The position numbers and the translations under genes are program-made. From a bacterium (GTDB lineage: Bacteria; CLD3; SB21), in contig JABWCP010000006.1 of NCBI GenBank assembly GCA_013360215.1, positions 104,470 through 168,469 of the forward strand: a stretch of 64,000 bases of DNA, in the 5' to 3' direction. The stretch's first letter is position 1. Every line of letters begins with the position of its first letter. The notes beneath the pieces are model-generated. The model was not told where the DNA came from and ran no database searches. It saw nothing but the letters and a program-made list of their open reading frames with translations. Positions 18,620-27,027 of the stretch are shown here, in pieces.

Positions 18620-21076
18620 ATGGATTTGTCTAAAGACGAACTCAAAGAAATGATGTCCATCTTCAAGGTGGAGAGCGAAGAGCATCTGAAAAACCTTAAT
18701 AAAGGTTTGCTCAAACTTGAAGAAACCCCCAATTCCCGAGAGCTGATAGATGAGCTTTTTCGTACGGCGCACAGCATCAAGGGTTCGGCGCGTATGATGG
18801 GTTTTCAGAAGATCGAAGGTGTATCGCACAAAATCGAAGATATTTTCGGTTTAGTACGCCGCGCGGAAATCAAAGTATCACCCGAAAATTTTGATGTCAT
18901 TTATGAAGGGGTTGATATTATTTCTCAAATTATCGAATTGATATCCAACGAAGGATCGGACGATTCAATCGATATTTCAGTTATTGTAAAAAAATTAGAA
19001 GCTATTTATAACCCGCAAGAAGCGCCGGCTTCCGTAGCCGAGCCAAAGGAAGAATCTAAACCTGATGTGGAACCGGTGTTGGACGTTGTGTCTAAAGCCG
19101 AACCGGTACCCGTGACGGAAGCGAAAACTCCTGAGCCGGAGGAGACCGAATTTAAACCGACGACCGATCTATCCAAGTCGGAGATGATCGTTGATAAAAC
19201 CGACGCTTCCAAAGGTAATGTTTCCGAAGATGCGTTTATACGTGTGCCGACGCGGCGTTTGGACGATCTGATGAATCAGGTGAGTGAACTTGTCACAACG
19301 CGCATCAAATCCCAGCAACGATTGGCGGACATCCGCAAAATGCTGGATTTTACCGAGGAGTGGGCACAACAAACGGAACGCATTCGATTACTGTTAGATC
19401 GTACTTTATCACGTATCGTCAACGAAGACGTCGAGAGACCAAGTGACGTAAAAAGCGAACTGATTACTTCATACGATCTGCGTTCCGTCGTTACTTCGTA
19501 TCTTTCATCCATTGAGAAAATAGGTTCGATTGCCGAATCTATTAGCATTTTGTATGACAAACAGAGTGAAGAAAATCTGCGGATGTCTGTCATCACAGGG
19601 GATATTCAAGACAATTTGCGCATTATTCGCCTTTTGCCGATTTCGACTATTTTCGATTTGTATCCGCGCATGATTCGTGATATTGCCAAATTACAAAGCA
19701 AAAAAGTGAAATTTGAAGTCTTCGGTGGAGATACGCGCGTTGATAAAAAAGTTTTAGAGGAGTTGAAAGATCCTCTGATTCACTTATTGCGTAATTCTAT
19801 TGATCATGGTATAGAAGCGCCGGCCGATCGCGAAGCCACTGGGAAAGCACAAGAAGGCACGATACAAGTTCGTGCCGGATACGTCGGCAATATGGTGCAG
19901 ATCGAAGTCCAGGATGATGGCCGTGGAATTGATACCGACAGGATTTTGCAGATCGCGATCAAAAAAGGTTATATCAAGGAACATCAAGCCTCCGAAGTCA
20001 GTAAAAATGATTTGGTCGGGCTTATTTTCCATTCCGGATTTTCTACGGCAAAAATTATCACCGATCTTTCCGGGCGCGGTGTGGGGCTTGACATCGTCAA
20101 ATCTAATATCGAAAAAATCAAAGGCACGATCGAAACGGTTTCTGAAAAAGGAAAAGGTACACGCTTTACGATCAAAATTCCGCTCACGCTCGCGACTACG
20201 CACGTGCTTATCGTGGATGTCGGCGGCGATCACTATTCGCTCCCGATTGATTTCATAGATCGTACGGTGCGATTAACGGAAGAAGAACTGTGGACGGGCG
20301 GGCAAAATCCTTTTGTCCTGGTGGATAATACGCCGGTGCCATTGTATAAAATGGAAGAGGTGTTGGGCAATGCCAAACAACGCCTCAAAAATAAAGGCTT
20401 GCTCAAGTCATCCGCTGCGCCCAAAATCGGGCAGCATCTTACAAAAATAGAGACGAATAAATTTCCCGCGGTTATTTTTGTTTCCGGAGGCCGGCGGGTA
20501 GCGTTTTTAGTGGATAAACTTTTAGACGAGCAGGAAGTTGTCGTTAAAAGCCTCGGTCATCAACTCAAACGCGTAAAAAATGTTGCGGGTTCAACCGTGC
20601 TTGGTGACGGACGGATTTCGATTATTTTAGATCCCAATGACTTGATCAAATCCGTTCAAGGTTCCGGTACGAAATTCGCTTTCCGGGATCGCCGTCAGCG
20701 CGATTTGGTCAAAAAGCGCGTATTGGTAGTGGACGATTCGATCACGACACGTACATTAGAAAAAAATATTCTTGAGTCCGCCGGTTATCACGTGACTATT
20801 GCGACTAACGGCTTGGAAGGTTATCAGAAACTGCATGAAATCGGTAATTTTGATATTGTCGTGAGCGATGTGGAAATGCCGTTTATGACGGGATTTGAAT
20901 TTGCTCACAAAGTGCGAACCGAGTCCAAATTTCCGGATATTCCGTTTGTATTGTGTACGTCACTGGAGTCGGATAAGGATAAACGCCGCGGGATCGAGGT
21001 CGGCGCTAATGCCTACATTGTCAAAGGTGGATTTGATCAGACCAATCTGCTTGAAACCATTGAAAAGTTGTTATAG
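18620..21076 (+). CDS. cheA: Chemotaxis histidine kinase CheA with C-terminal receiver
   Basis: An 818-residue hybrid CheA. The phosphotransfer domain has the histidine in FRTAHSIKGSARMMG (residue 51). An acidic, proline-rich linker follows at about 130-205, then the dimerisation helices, the ATPase domain (LLRNSIDHGIE, VQDDGRGID, STAKIITDLSGRGVGLDIV), a CheW-like domain and a receiver domain at the end (VLVVDDSITTRTLE, phosphoacceptor Asp in VVSDVEMPFMTG). CheA-receiver fusions such as FrzE can work without a separate CheY, and none is seen in this operon. A TTG at 18614 is in frame, but the ATG at 18620 is the simpler start. Confidence 0.95.
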   Translation: MDLSKDELKEMMSIFKVESEEHLKNLNKGLLKLEETPNSRELIDELFRTAHSIKGSARMMGFQKIEGVSHKIEDIFGLVRRAEIKVSPENFDVIYEGVDIISQIIELISNEGSDDSIDISVIVKKLEAIYNPQEAPASVAEPKEESKPDVEPVLDVVSKAEPVPVTEAKTPEPEETEFKPTTDLSKSEMIVDKTDASKGNVSEDAFIRVPTRRLDDLMNQVSELVTTRIKSQQRLADIRKMLDFTEEWAQQTERIRLLLDRTLSRIVNEDVERPSDVKSELITSYDLRSVVTSYLSSIEKIGSIAESISILYDKQSEENLRMSVITGDIQDNLRIIRLLPISTIFDLYPRMIRDIAKLQSKKVKFEVFGGDTRVDKKVLEELKDPLIHLLRNSIDHGIEAPADREATGKAQEGTIQVRAGYVGNMVQIEVQDDGRGIDTDRILQIAIKKGYIKEHQASEVSKNDLVGLIFHSGFSTAKIITDLSGRGVGLDIVKSNIEKIKGTIETVSEKGKGTRFTIKIPLTLATTHVLIVDVGGDHYSLPIDFIDRTVRLTEEELWTGGQNPFVLVDNTPVPLYKMEEVLGNAKQRLKNKGLLKSSAAPKIGQHLTKIETNKFPAVIFVSGGRRVAFLVDKLLDEQEVVVKSLGHQLKRVKNVAGSTVLGDGRISIILDPNDLIKSVQGSGTKFAFRDRRQRDLVKKRVLVVDDSITTRTLEKNILESAGYHVTIATNGLEGYQKLHEIGNFDIVVSDVEMPFMTGFEFAHKVRTESKFPDIPFVLCTSLESDKDKRRGIEVGANAYIVKGGFDQTNLLETIEKLL

Positions 21077-21082
21077 GAATCA

Positions 21083-22255
21083 ATGCCCAAGATACTCATC
21101 GCTGAAGATTCGCCGACCGTCACGATGATTCTTCAGAAAATTTTTGCGACGGATGATGATTGCCAAGTGATCGGTGTGGCTAAAAACGGCCGGGAAGCGG
21201 TTGAAAAAGTCCAGATTCTCAGGCCGGATATAGTGACGATGGATATTCGTATGCCGGTTATGGACGGATTTGAAGCGACGAAACAGATCATGCAGACCGC
21301 GCCAACCCCAATTTTGGTGATTAGTGCATCTGTGGGTAAAGATGATCTCAATATTGCGTTTAATGCTATTCGTGCCGGAGCACTGGACATCGTCGAAAAA
21401 CCCAAAGGTAATCTGGCGATGGATTACGAATACATCGGGCGCGATTTGATCAAAAAAGTTAAGATCCTTTCCGGAGTCAAAGTATTTCATCATATCGGCG
21501 GCGCAAAAAACAAATCGTCGGACGCGAAATCTAGTGATAAAACCGACACATCATCTGTTCGCCAGCCGCGCGTGCCTGCCCCGGCTGCGGAAGTGCCGTC
21601 AGTCAAAGAAACACTCTGGCGCGAACCTTTAACGCCCAAGAGCGTATATCCGAAACTATTGAGTCCCGTAAAAACACCCGAGGTGATAGCTATCGCTTCA
21701 TCGACGGGCGGGCCATCGGCGTTACTCAAATTGCTCAAAACCCTCCCGGCAGGGTTTCCGGTTCCTGTAGTTATTGTCCAGCATATCTGTGAAGGATTCG
21801 GGCAAGGATTTGTCGAATGGCTCAATAAAGAGTGCGGTATGAATGTAAAAACGGCGGATCGCGGTGAAGAATTACAACCGGGAACGATTTATGTTGCCCC
21901 GGACGGATACCACCTTTTTATTGATTCAGGCAAAATCGTTCGTCTCAGCAAATCCATGCCAGTGAACGGTCTCCGCCCCAATGCAACCCTGATGATGGAA
22001 TCGGTTGCTAAAGTTTTTGGTGCAGCTTCGATCGGTATCGTTCTGACTGGCATGGGACGTGATGGCGCCGATGGAGCCAAAGCCATCAAAGAAGCCGGAG
22101 GTTTTACCATGGCACAAAATGCCGAATCTTGTGTTGTATTTGGTATGCCCAAAGAAACGATTGAGTTGGGTGTTGTAGATAAAATTTTACCCCCTGAAAA
22201 AATGACAGCCGAGCTGATGGCTTTTTTCAAATTATATCAAACGGCTAACGCGTAA
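21083..22255 (+). CDS. cheB: Chemotaxis protein-glutamate methylesterase CheB
   Basis: A 390-residue response regulator that removes methyl groups from receptors. The receiver domain (1-120) has the acidic pair in IAEDSPTV and the phosphoacceptor Asp in IVTMDIRMPVMDG. A linker of about 65 residues leads to the methylesterase domain with the catalytic serine in IASSTGGPSA, histidine in VIVQHICEGF and aspartate in GMGRDGADG. All catalytic residues are present. It begins 6 bp after cheA and is the FrzG counterpart in the Frz-like arrangement. Confidence 0.95.
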   Translation: MPKILIAEDSPTVTMILQKIFATDDDCQVIGVAKNGREAVEKVQILRPDIVTMDIRMPVMDGFEATKQIMQTAPTPILVISASVGKDDLNIAFNAIRAGALDIVEKPKGNLAMDYEYIGRDLIKKVKILSGVKVFHHIGGAKNKSSDAKSSDKTDTSSVRQPRVPAPAAEVPSVKETLWREPLTPKSVYPKLLSPVKTPEVIAIASSTGGPSALLKLLKTLPAGFPVPVVIVQHICEGFGQGFVEWLNKECGMNVKTADRGEELQPGTIYVAPDGYHLFIDSGKIVRLSKSMPVNGLRPNATLMMESVAKVFGAASIGIVLTGMGRDGADGAKAIKEAGGFTMAQNAESCVVFGMPKETIELGVVDKILPPEKMTAELMAFFKLYQTANA

Positions 22256-22264
22256 GAGGTAGTT

Positions 22265-23953
22265 GTGGCTAAAGAAAAAATATTGGTTGTAGATGACAGC
22301 GCGACGCAGCTCATCATGTATAAAATGGCGCTGAGCAAAGCGGGATATCTCGTCATCTCCGCCAAAAACGGCGTCGAAGGCATGCACATGGTGGAGACGG
22401 AAAATCCCGATCTGATCGTGAGTGACATCATCATGCCGGAACTCAACGGATATCAATTCTGCCGATTGGTCAAAGACGATCCTTCCCGTGCGCACATTCC
22501 GATTATTTTGCTCACAAGTCTCGGTCAGCAGCAGGATCGCTTCTGGGGTATTGAAGCCGGCGCCAACGCGTTTGTTACCAAAGCAACGGATACGACAGCG
22601 CTGCTGCAAGCGGTAGAGGAATTAATCAAAACGATCGCAAAGCCTTCAACCATAGATTATGCGGACAAAGAAGATGAAAAATATTCGATTCAATCGCCGG
22701 AGAACCCGGAAGAGAGTATCAAATCCAAACTGAATCGCATCTTAGAGAAACTTCTTTATGAGACGACGGTATCTAACCGAATGCGCGACTTGTCGCGGTA
22801 TGCTTACAATCGTCAGGAAATGATTACGCGCTGTTTTGATCTCTTTCGACAGATCGTCGAATATCATGCATCTGCACTCACGCTTTTTGAGAAAGACACG
22901 CTGCATTTGACGATTGATATTCAAAAAGACATCGCCGATAATTTTTTGGATAAAGCCATCGCATCGGTATTGCAGCAAGATTTTAATCCCAACGAAGTGC
23001 GTATGGGGCTTATCAAAAATACCCAGAAAGACATTTTTGGTGAAACCCACCTTAAGCCGGAAGGCGCACAAGACGTCCAATCCGTGCTGGTTGTGCCTTT
23101 ACGGGATGAAACGGATGTAGTCGGTTCCTTGGCTGTTTTTACATCGGATACTTTTGCGTACAACAAAGATATTTACCGACTCATTCAGCTGATCGCGCGT
23201 GAACTGACATTGACGATCAAATATATTTGGAAATTGGAAGAACTCGAAAATATCAAACGTAATTTTACATCGACGATCGTCAATGATCTGCGAAGCCCGA
23301 TCATCGCCAATCAGAGCTTTGCCGAAGCGCTGTTTAACGAATACGTCGATCCGATCACCGAAGATCAGAGAGAAATCCTGTCCAACGTCATTGCGAATAA
23401 TAAAAAATTACTGACGTTCATCAACGACATCATTGACATTTCGAAAATTGAATCCGGCAAACTGGAAATTTTCCCGGAACACAATAATGTGCATACGATC
23501 ATCGAAGACGCCATAAAAAACATGTCTGTTTTGGCTTCCCAAAAAGAAATTTTACTTATCAATGAATTTGAAAATACGGATTACAAGGCGTATTTTGACG
23601 GCGAAAAAATATTACAGGTATTCAATAACCTGATTTCCAATGCTATCAAATTTACCTCCACCGGCGGAGCAGTAATGATCGGAGCACAACCGGTGCCTGA
23701 TGGCGTACAGTTTATGGTTAAAGATACAGGAATCGGCATCCCTGAAGAAGACTTGCCGCATATCTTTGAAAAATACAAACGAACCGGCGGTGTGTTTTCC
23801 AGCGATGATCATGCCGGCGGCGGCGGTATCGGGTTGGGACTTGCCATTTGTAAATCCATCATCGAAGCGCATAAGGGCCGCATTTGGGCCGAAAGTGCGG
23901 TCGGTGAAGGTACCACATTTTATTTCACCGTATTAACACCGGAACAATCATAA
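22265..23953 (+). CDS. Receiver-GAF-histidine kinase hybrid with H-box Asn in place of His
   Basis: A 562-residue protein with a receiver domain (1-120; phosphoacceptor Asp54 in LIVSDIIMPELNG), a GAF-like domain (about 170-320) and a C-terminal kinase module. The H-box, normally SHELRTP, reads VNDLRSP: Asn340 stands where the phosphoaccepting His should be. The ATPase part looks intact (NLISNAIKFT, DTGIGIPEEDLPHIFEKY, GGIGLGLAICKSI). It therefore cannot autophosphorylate in the usual way. It may be an ATP-dependent pseudokinase whose output is controlled by CheA phosphorylating its receiver. The start is a GTG 9 bp after cheB. The overall call is firm; the mechanism is inference. Confidence 0.88.
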   Translation: MAKEKILVVDDSATQLIMYKMALSKAGYLVISAKNGVEGMHMVETENPDLIVSDIIMPELNGYQFCRLVKDDPSRAHIPIILLTSLGQQQDRFWGIEAGANAFVTKATDTTALLQAVEELIKTIAKPSTIDYADKEDEKYSIQSPENPEESIKSKLNRILEKLLYETTVSNRMRDLSRYAYNRQEMITRCFDLFRQIVEYHASALTLFEKDTLHLTIDIQKDIADNFLDKAIASVLQQDFNPNEVRMGLIKNTQKDIFGETHLKPEGAQDVQSVLVVPLRDETDVVGSLAVFTSDTFAYNKDIYRLIQLIARELTLTIKYIWKLEELENIKRNFTSTIVNDLRSPIIANQSFAEALFNEYVDPITEDQREILSNVIANNKKLLTFINDIIDISKIESGKLEIFPEHNNVHTIIEDAIKNMSVLASQKEILLINEFENTDYKAYFDGEKILQVFNNLISNAIKFTSTGGAVMIGAQPVPDGVQFMVKDTGIGIPEEDLPHIFEKYKRTGGVFSSDDHAGGGGIGLGLAICKSIIEAHKGRIWAESAVGEGTTFYFTVLTPEQS

Positions 23954-23956
23954 CGT

Positions 23957-24715
23957 ATGCTCGACGATATTTTTACACCGTCCGACGAACAAGACGTCAC
24001 GTTGACCGATGAGGAACGCGTCCGCATTGAGGGGATATTATCCAAACTGGTGACGGAAAGCGCGCAGCAAGGCGTGAGTATCGTGGCGTTGAAAAATCAC
24101 AAAATATCTAAACCTATTTTGTTTAAACTGGCTAAAGACGGTAATAGTAATGCCAGCTATGTTTTATCAGAACTCAATTTGCGCGGCATTCTGGAGGAAG
24201 CCAAAAATCCCGATACGCGCGAAGAAGTGGCTACGGAAATGCTGGCGCGGCTTGTCGTTTGCCCGGTGCCGTCCATTCGCCGGCGGGCCATTCATCTTTT
24301 ATTGAAAATCAATCCTGAAAAGTTTTCCGAAGTCATCAATGAACGCAATCTGTCACCCAATCTGAAAAATGAAATTTTTTCGGATGTGATTGCGGATGAA
24401 GAAGCCGGATTGCGCATCATGCTTCGTATGCTCAAAAATCCCGGAACGCCTCAGGACATCAAAGATAAAGTGATTGCTAAAATCGGTCGTATACGAAAAA
24501 TGATCGAAGAAAACAGCGCACAGATCATTGACTGGAATCATCGTATCGAAGATCTTGAAAAAAGAAAACGTATCAAATTTCACATGGTCGAAAAATATTA
24601 CGCCGAAGTTCAGCAATCTCTGGACGAATTCAAAAATCTTCCCAATTTTGTCATGGATCTCAAGTTTGATGTGGATTTGGCTTTTGAAAATCTTAAACAC
24701 ACGATCAAGGAATGA
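23957..24715 (+). CDS. Helical-repeat protein of the chemosensory operon, function unknown
   Basis: A 252-residue soluble protein I do not recognise. The middle (about 45-170) is made of helix pairs that look like HEAT or ARM-type repeats (KPILFKLAKDGNSNASYVL; REEVATEMLARLVVCP; SIRRRAIHLLLKI). The last 70 residues form a charged coiled coil ending in FENLKHTIKE. It lies 3 bp after the pseudokinase, and its TGA overlaps the ATG of the next gene, so it is the last clear member of the operon. A scaffold or output partner of the chemosensory complex is a reasonable guess, nothing more. Confidence 0.7.
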   Translation: MLDDIFTPSDEQDVTLTDEERVRIEGILSKLVTESAQQGVSIVALKNHKISKPILFKLAKDGNSNASYVLSELNLRGILEEAKNPDTREEVATEMLARLVVCPVPSIRRRAIHLLLKINPEKFSEVINERNLSPNLKNEIFSDVIADEEAGLRIMLRMLKNPGTPQDIKDKVIAKIGRIRKMIEENSAQIIDWNHRIEDLEKRKRIKFHMVEKYYAEVQQSLDEFKNLPNFVMDLKFDVDLAFENLKHTIKE

Positions 24716-25179
24716 AATCGGTCGTATCATCCGAGGGGCAACCGTCACTATCTTTTGTTGAAGAGTCATCCGTTTTTTCCGTTTGGCCGCATGCGACATA
24801 TCTTCTGATTTATTTTATGGTGGCTTTTTTAGGTATTGCTTTGGAGCCCAGTCGTGAGGGTGTCGGCACGCACCGCCAATTGGGGTTACCGCCATGCGGA
24901 TTTCTAACTATTACCGGTTATCCTTGCCCTTCGTGCGGGTTGACTACGTCTGTAAGTTTGGGCATGCACGGGCATTGGTTGGATGCGCTTCGTGTACAAC
25001 CATTTGGCGTTTATTTATTCGTTTTGATGTCTTTGGTGGCCATTCTGTCTCTCGTAGGTATTTTGAAAAAGATTCCTTTTTCAAAATACATTCAATCCCA
25101 TACCGGGGAAAAACTGCAAATAATCACGGCTTTTGTTTTTTTGATAAGCTGGGTTTATAAAATTTTGATTATGAACTAA
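24712..25179 (+). CDS. DUF2752 membrane protein
   Basis: A 155-residue protein with three hydrophobic segments (about 22-42, 95-118, 135-152) and the DUF2752 signature FLTITGYPCPSCGLTTS, a CxxCGxT motif next to a helix with GHWLDALRVQPFG. The function of the family is unknown. Its ATG overlaps the stop of the helical-repeat gene by 4 bp, so it may be cotranscribed with the chemosensory operon by position alone. Confidence 0.85.
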   Translation: MKSVVSSEGQPSLSFVEESSVFSVWPHATYLLIYFMVAFLGIALEPSREGVGTHRQLGLPPCGFLTITGYPCPSCGLTTSVSLGMHGHWLDALRVQPFGVYLFVLMSLVAILSLVGILKKIPFSKYIQSHTGEKLQIITAFVFLISWVYKILIMN

Positions 25180-25194
25180 TAGAAAGACTTGAAG

Positions 25195-26481
25195 ATGAAA
25201 CTTCACACCAAAATCATGACCGGACTTGGTATCGGGTTACTTGCAGGAATTATTACCAATCAGATCATCGGACCTGAAGCCGCCAATCATCCCGACTTGC
25301 AATGGTTTATCACCAATATCACCGATCCGGTCGGGCAAATATTTTTACGTCTTCTTTTTATGGTGGTGGTGCCGTTGGTATTTGCATCACTGGCTTTGGG
25401 AGTAGCCAACCTCGGTAATTTGGAAACATTGGGGCGAATCGGTGTTCGGACAATTTTGTATTTTATGTTATTGACAGCCGCCGCTGCCGTGGTTGGTCTT
25501 TTGCTTGTTCAGATTTTTCATCCGGGTAAAAGTTTTGATCCAGAGATGCAAAAAACGTTGATGGCGCAATACGGTTCATCGACCAGTGAGGTTATCGGCA
25601 AAAGCAAAGACATTAGTTTTTCGGTGATGACGTTTGTGGATATGCTATTGCCGCGTAATATGATGCAAGCCGTGGTGACGATGCAAATGTTGCCGATTAT
25701 CGTATTGGCGCTGCTTTTTGGTGTGATGATGACGCGAATGAAAAACAATCACATGGATTCTGTAAAAAATATTCTCGAGGCTGTCAACGAATTTGCCGTC
25801 GGTGTGGTTGATTTAGCCATGCGGTTTGCTCCGATTGCCGTGCCATGCCTTGTGTTTAGCGTTTCAGCACGATTCGGTGTGAGCGTCCTCAAACCGTTGG
25901 GTTTTTATGTTATACTCGTATTTGCCGGATATATCCTGCATTTATTTGGAGTCTATTCGTTGGTGCTTCGCCTGATGGCAGGGATCAATCCTTTACGTTT
26001 TTTTCAAGCAGTAAAACCCGTGATGGTCACGGCATTTTCGACCAGCTCAAGCAATGCGACATTACCTACCACCATTCGCGTAACGGAAGAAGAACTTAAA
26101 ATTTCGCCCAATATTTGCGGTTTTGTATTACCATTGGGCGCAACCACTAATATGAACGGTACCGCGTTGTATGAAGGGCTGACGGTTTTGTTTTTAGCGG
26201 AAATTTTCGGCGTGGATCTGACGCTCGGACAACAAGCCTTCGTTGTTGTGATGACGGTTCTTACCGCGATAGGTACCGCGGGTATTCCCGGCGGCTCACT
26301 GCCGATGATTGTTTTAGTTTTACAATCGGTCAATGTCCCTGCGGAAGGTATCGGTATTATTCTCGGAGTTGATCGTATATTGGATATGGGACGGACAGTG
26401 CTCAATGTAACCGGCGACATTACGGCGGCAGCATATATTGCCAAAACACAAGGCGAACCCGCGCAATTTAACGAAGCTTAA
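25195..26481 (+). CDS. Dicarboxylate/amino acid:cation symporter (DAACS family)
   Basis: A 428-residue secondary transporter of the GltP/DctA family, which takes up glutamate, aspartate or C4-dicarboxylates with sodium or protons. It has eight or so membrane segments and the family signatures: a serine-rich reentrant loop AFSTSSSNATLPTT, LGATTNMNGTALYE in TM7, GTAGIPGG in hairpin 2 and DRILDMGRTVLNVTGD in TM8. A TTG at 25189 is in frame, but the ATG at 25195 sits at good distance from an AGAAAGA site. Substrate choice cannot be fixed from sequence. Confidence 0.93.
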   Translation: MKLHTKIMTGLGIGLLAGIITNQIIGPEAANHPDLQWFITNITDPVGQIFLRLLFMVVVPLVFASLALGVANLGNLETLGRIGVRTILYFMLLTAAAAVVGLLLVQIFHPGKSFDPEMQKTLMAQYGSSTSEVIGKSKDISFSVMTFVDMLLPRNMMQAVVTMQMLPIIVLALLFGVMMTRMKNNHMDSVKNILEAVNEFAVGVVDLAMRFAPIAVPCLVFSVSARFGVSVLKPLGFYVILVFAGYILHLFGVYSLVLRLMAGINPLRFFQAVKPVMVTAFSTSSSNATLPTTIRVTEEELKISPNICGFVLPLGATTNMNGTALYEGLTVLFLAEIFGVDLTLGQQAFVVVMTVLTAIGTAGIPGGSLPMIVLVLQSVNVPAEGIGIILGVDRILDMGRTVLNVTGDITAAAYIAKTQGEPAQFNEA

Positions 26482-26547
26482 GTTGCTTTTTTGAAGAAGA
26501 TGAAGTATTATACTGATGTAACGAATCCGTACACAGAAAGGTTTTAT

Positions 26548-26958
26548 ATGAATAAAAATATCAAAATCATCGCCGGTGTTTTACTGGTCGGCGGGACGCT
26601 GGTTTTTCTGGCGGTCTCGGGCTTCGATGAAGGAAAATCGTATTATAAGTTTGTGGATGAAGTTCAAGCAATGGGCGAAGATGCCTATACTAAAAAGCTG
26701 AAAGTTCACGGCAATGTCGTGGATGGCAGTATTCGCAAAAATGGTTCGCAACTCGAATTTGTCATTACTCGCAATGGCGCAACGATGCCGGTCAAATATA
26801 TCGGAAAAGATCCTGTTCCGGATACTTTCAAGGACGGATGCGAAGCCGTGATTGACGGACGCTACAAAAAAGACGGCACGTTCGAAGGAACACAGATACA
26901 AGCTAAATGCGCTTCAAAATACGAAACGGATTACAACGATCTCAAAAAGGGAAGTTAA
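26548..26958 (+). CDS. ccmE: Cytochrome c maturation protein CcmE, Cys-type (CxxxY)
   Basis: A 136-residue heme chaperone with an N-terminal membrane anchor (about 5-24) and an OB-fold periplasmic domain (LKVHGNVVDGSI, FVITRNGATMPVKYIG, PDTFKDGCEAVIDGRY). The usual heme-binding His in HxxxY is replaced by Cys121 in C-A-S-K-Y. This C-x3-Y form is known from some archaea and Deltaproteobacteria with the variant CcmE. The frame is open to 26491, but the ATG at 26548 has an AAGG site and begins the anchor. No other ccm gene is nearby, which is unusual because these normally cluster. A terminator follows at 26981. Confidence 0.87.
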   Translation: MNKNIKIIAGVLLVGGTLVFLAVSGFDEGKSYYKFVDEVQAMGEDAYTKKLKVHGNVVDGSIRKNGSQLEFVITRNGATMPVKYIGKDPVPDTFKDGCEAVIDGRYKKDGTFEGTQIQAKCASKYETDYNDLKKGS

Positions 26959-26980
26959 TTCCTCAAAGCGTTTTTCAACA

Positions 26981-27011
26981 AAAGATCATTCATCGCGAAT
27001 GATCTTTTTTT
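26981..27011 (+). terminator. Intrinsic terminator after ccmE
   Basis: An 11-bp perfect stem (AAAGATCATTC / GAATGATCTTT) with a 5-base loop, followed by a run of T, 23 bp after the ccmE stop. Confidence 0.88.
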
Positions 27012-27027
27012 ATTTCAAGGATATGGG

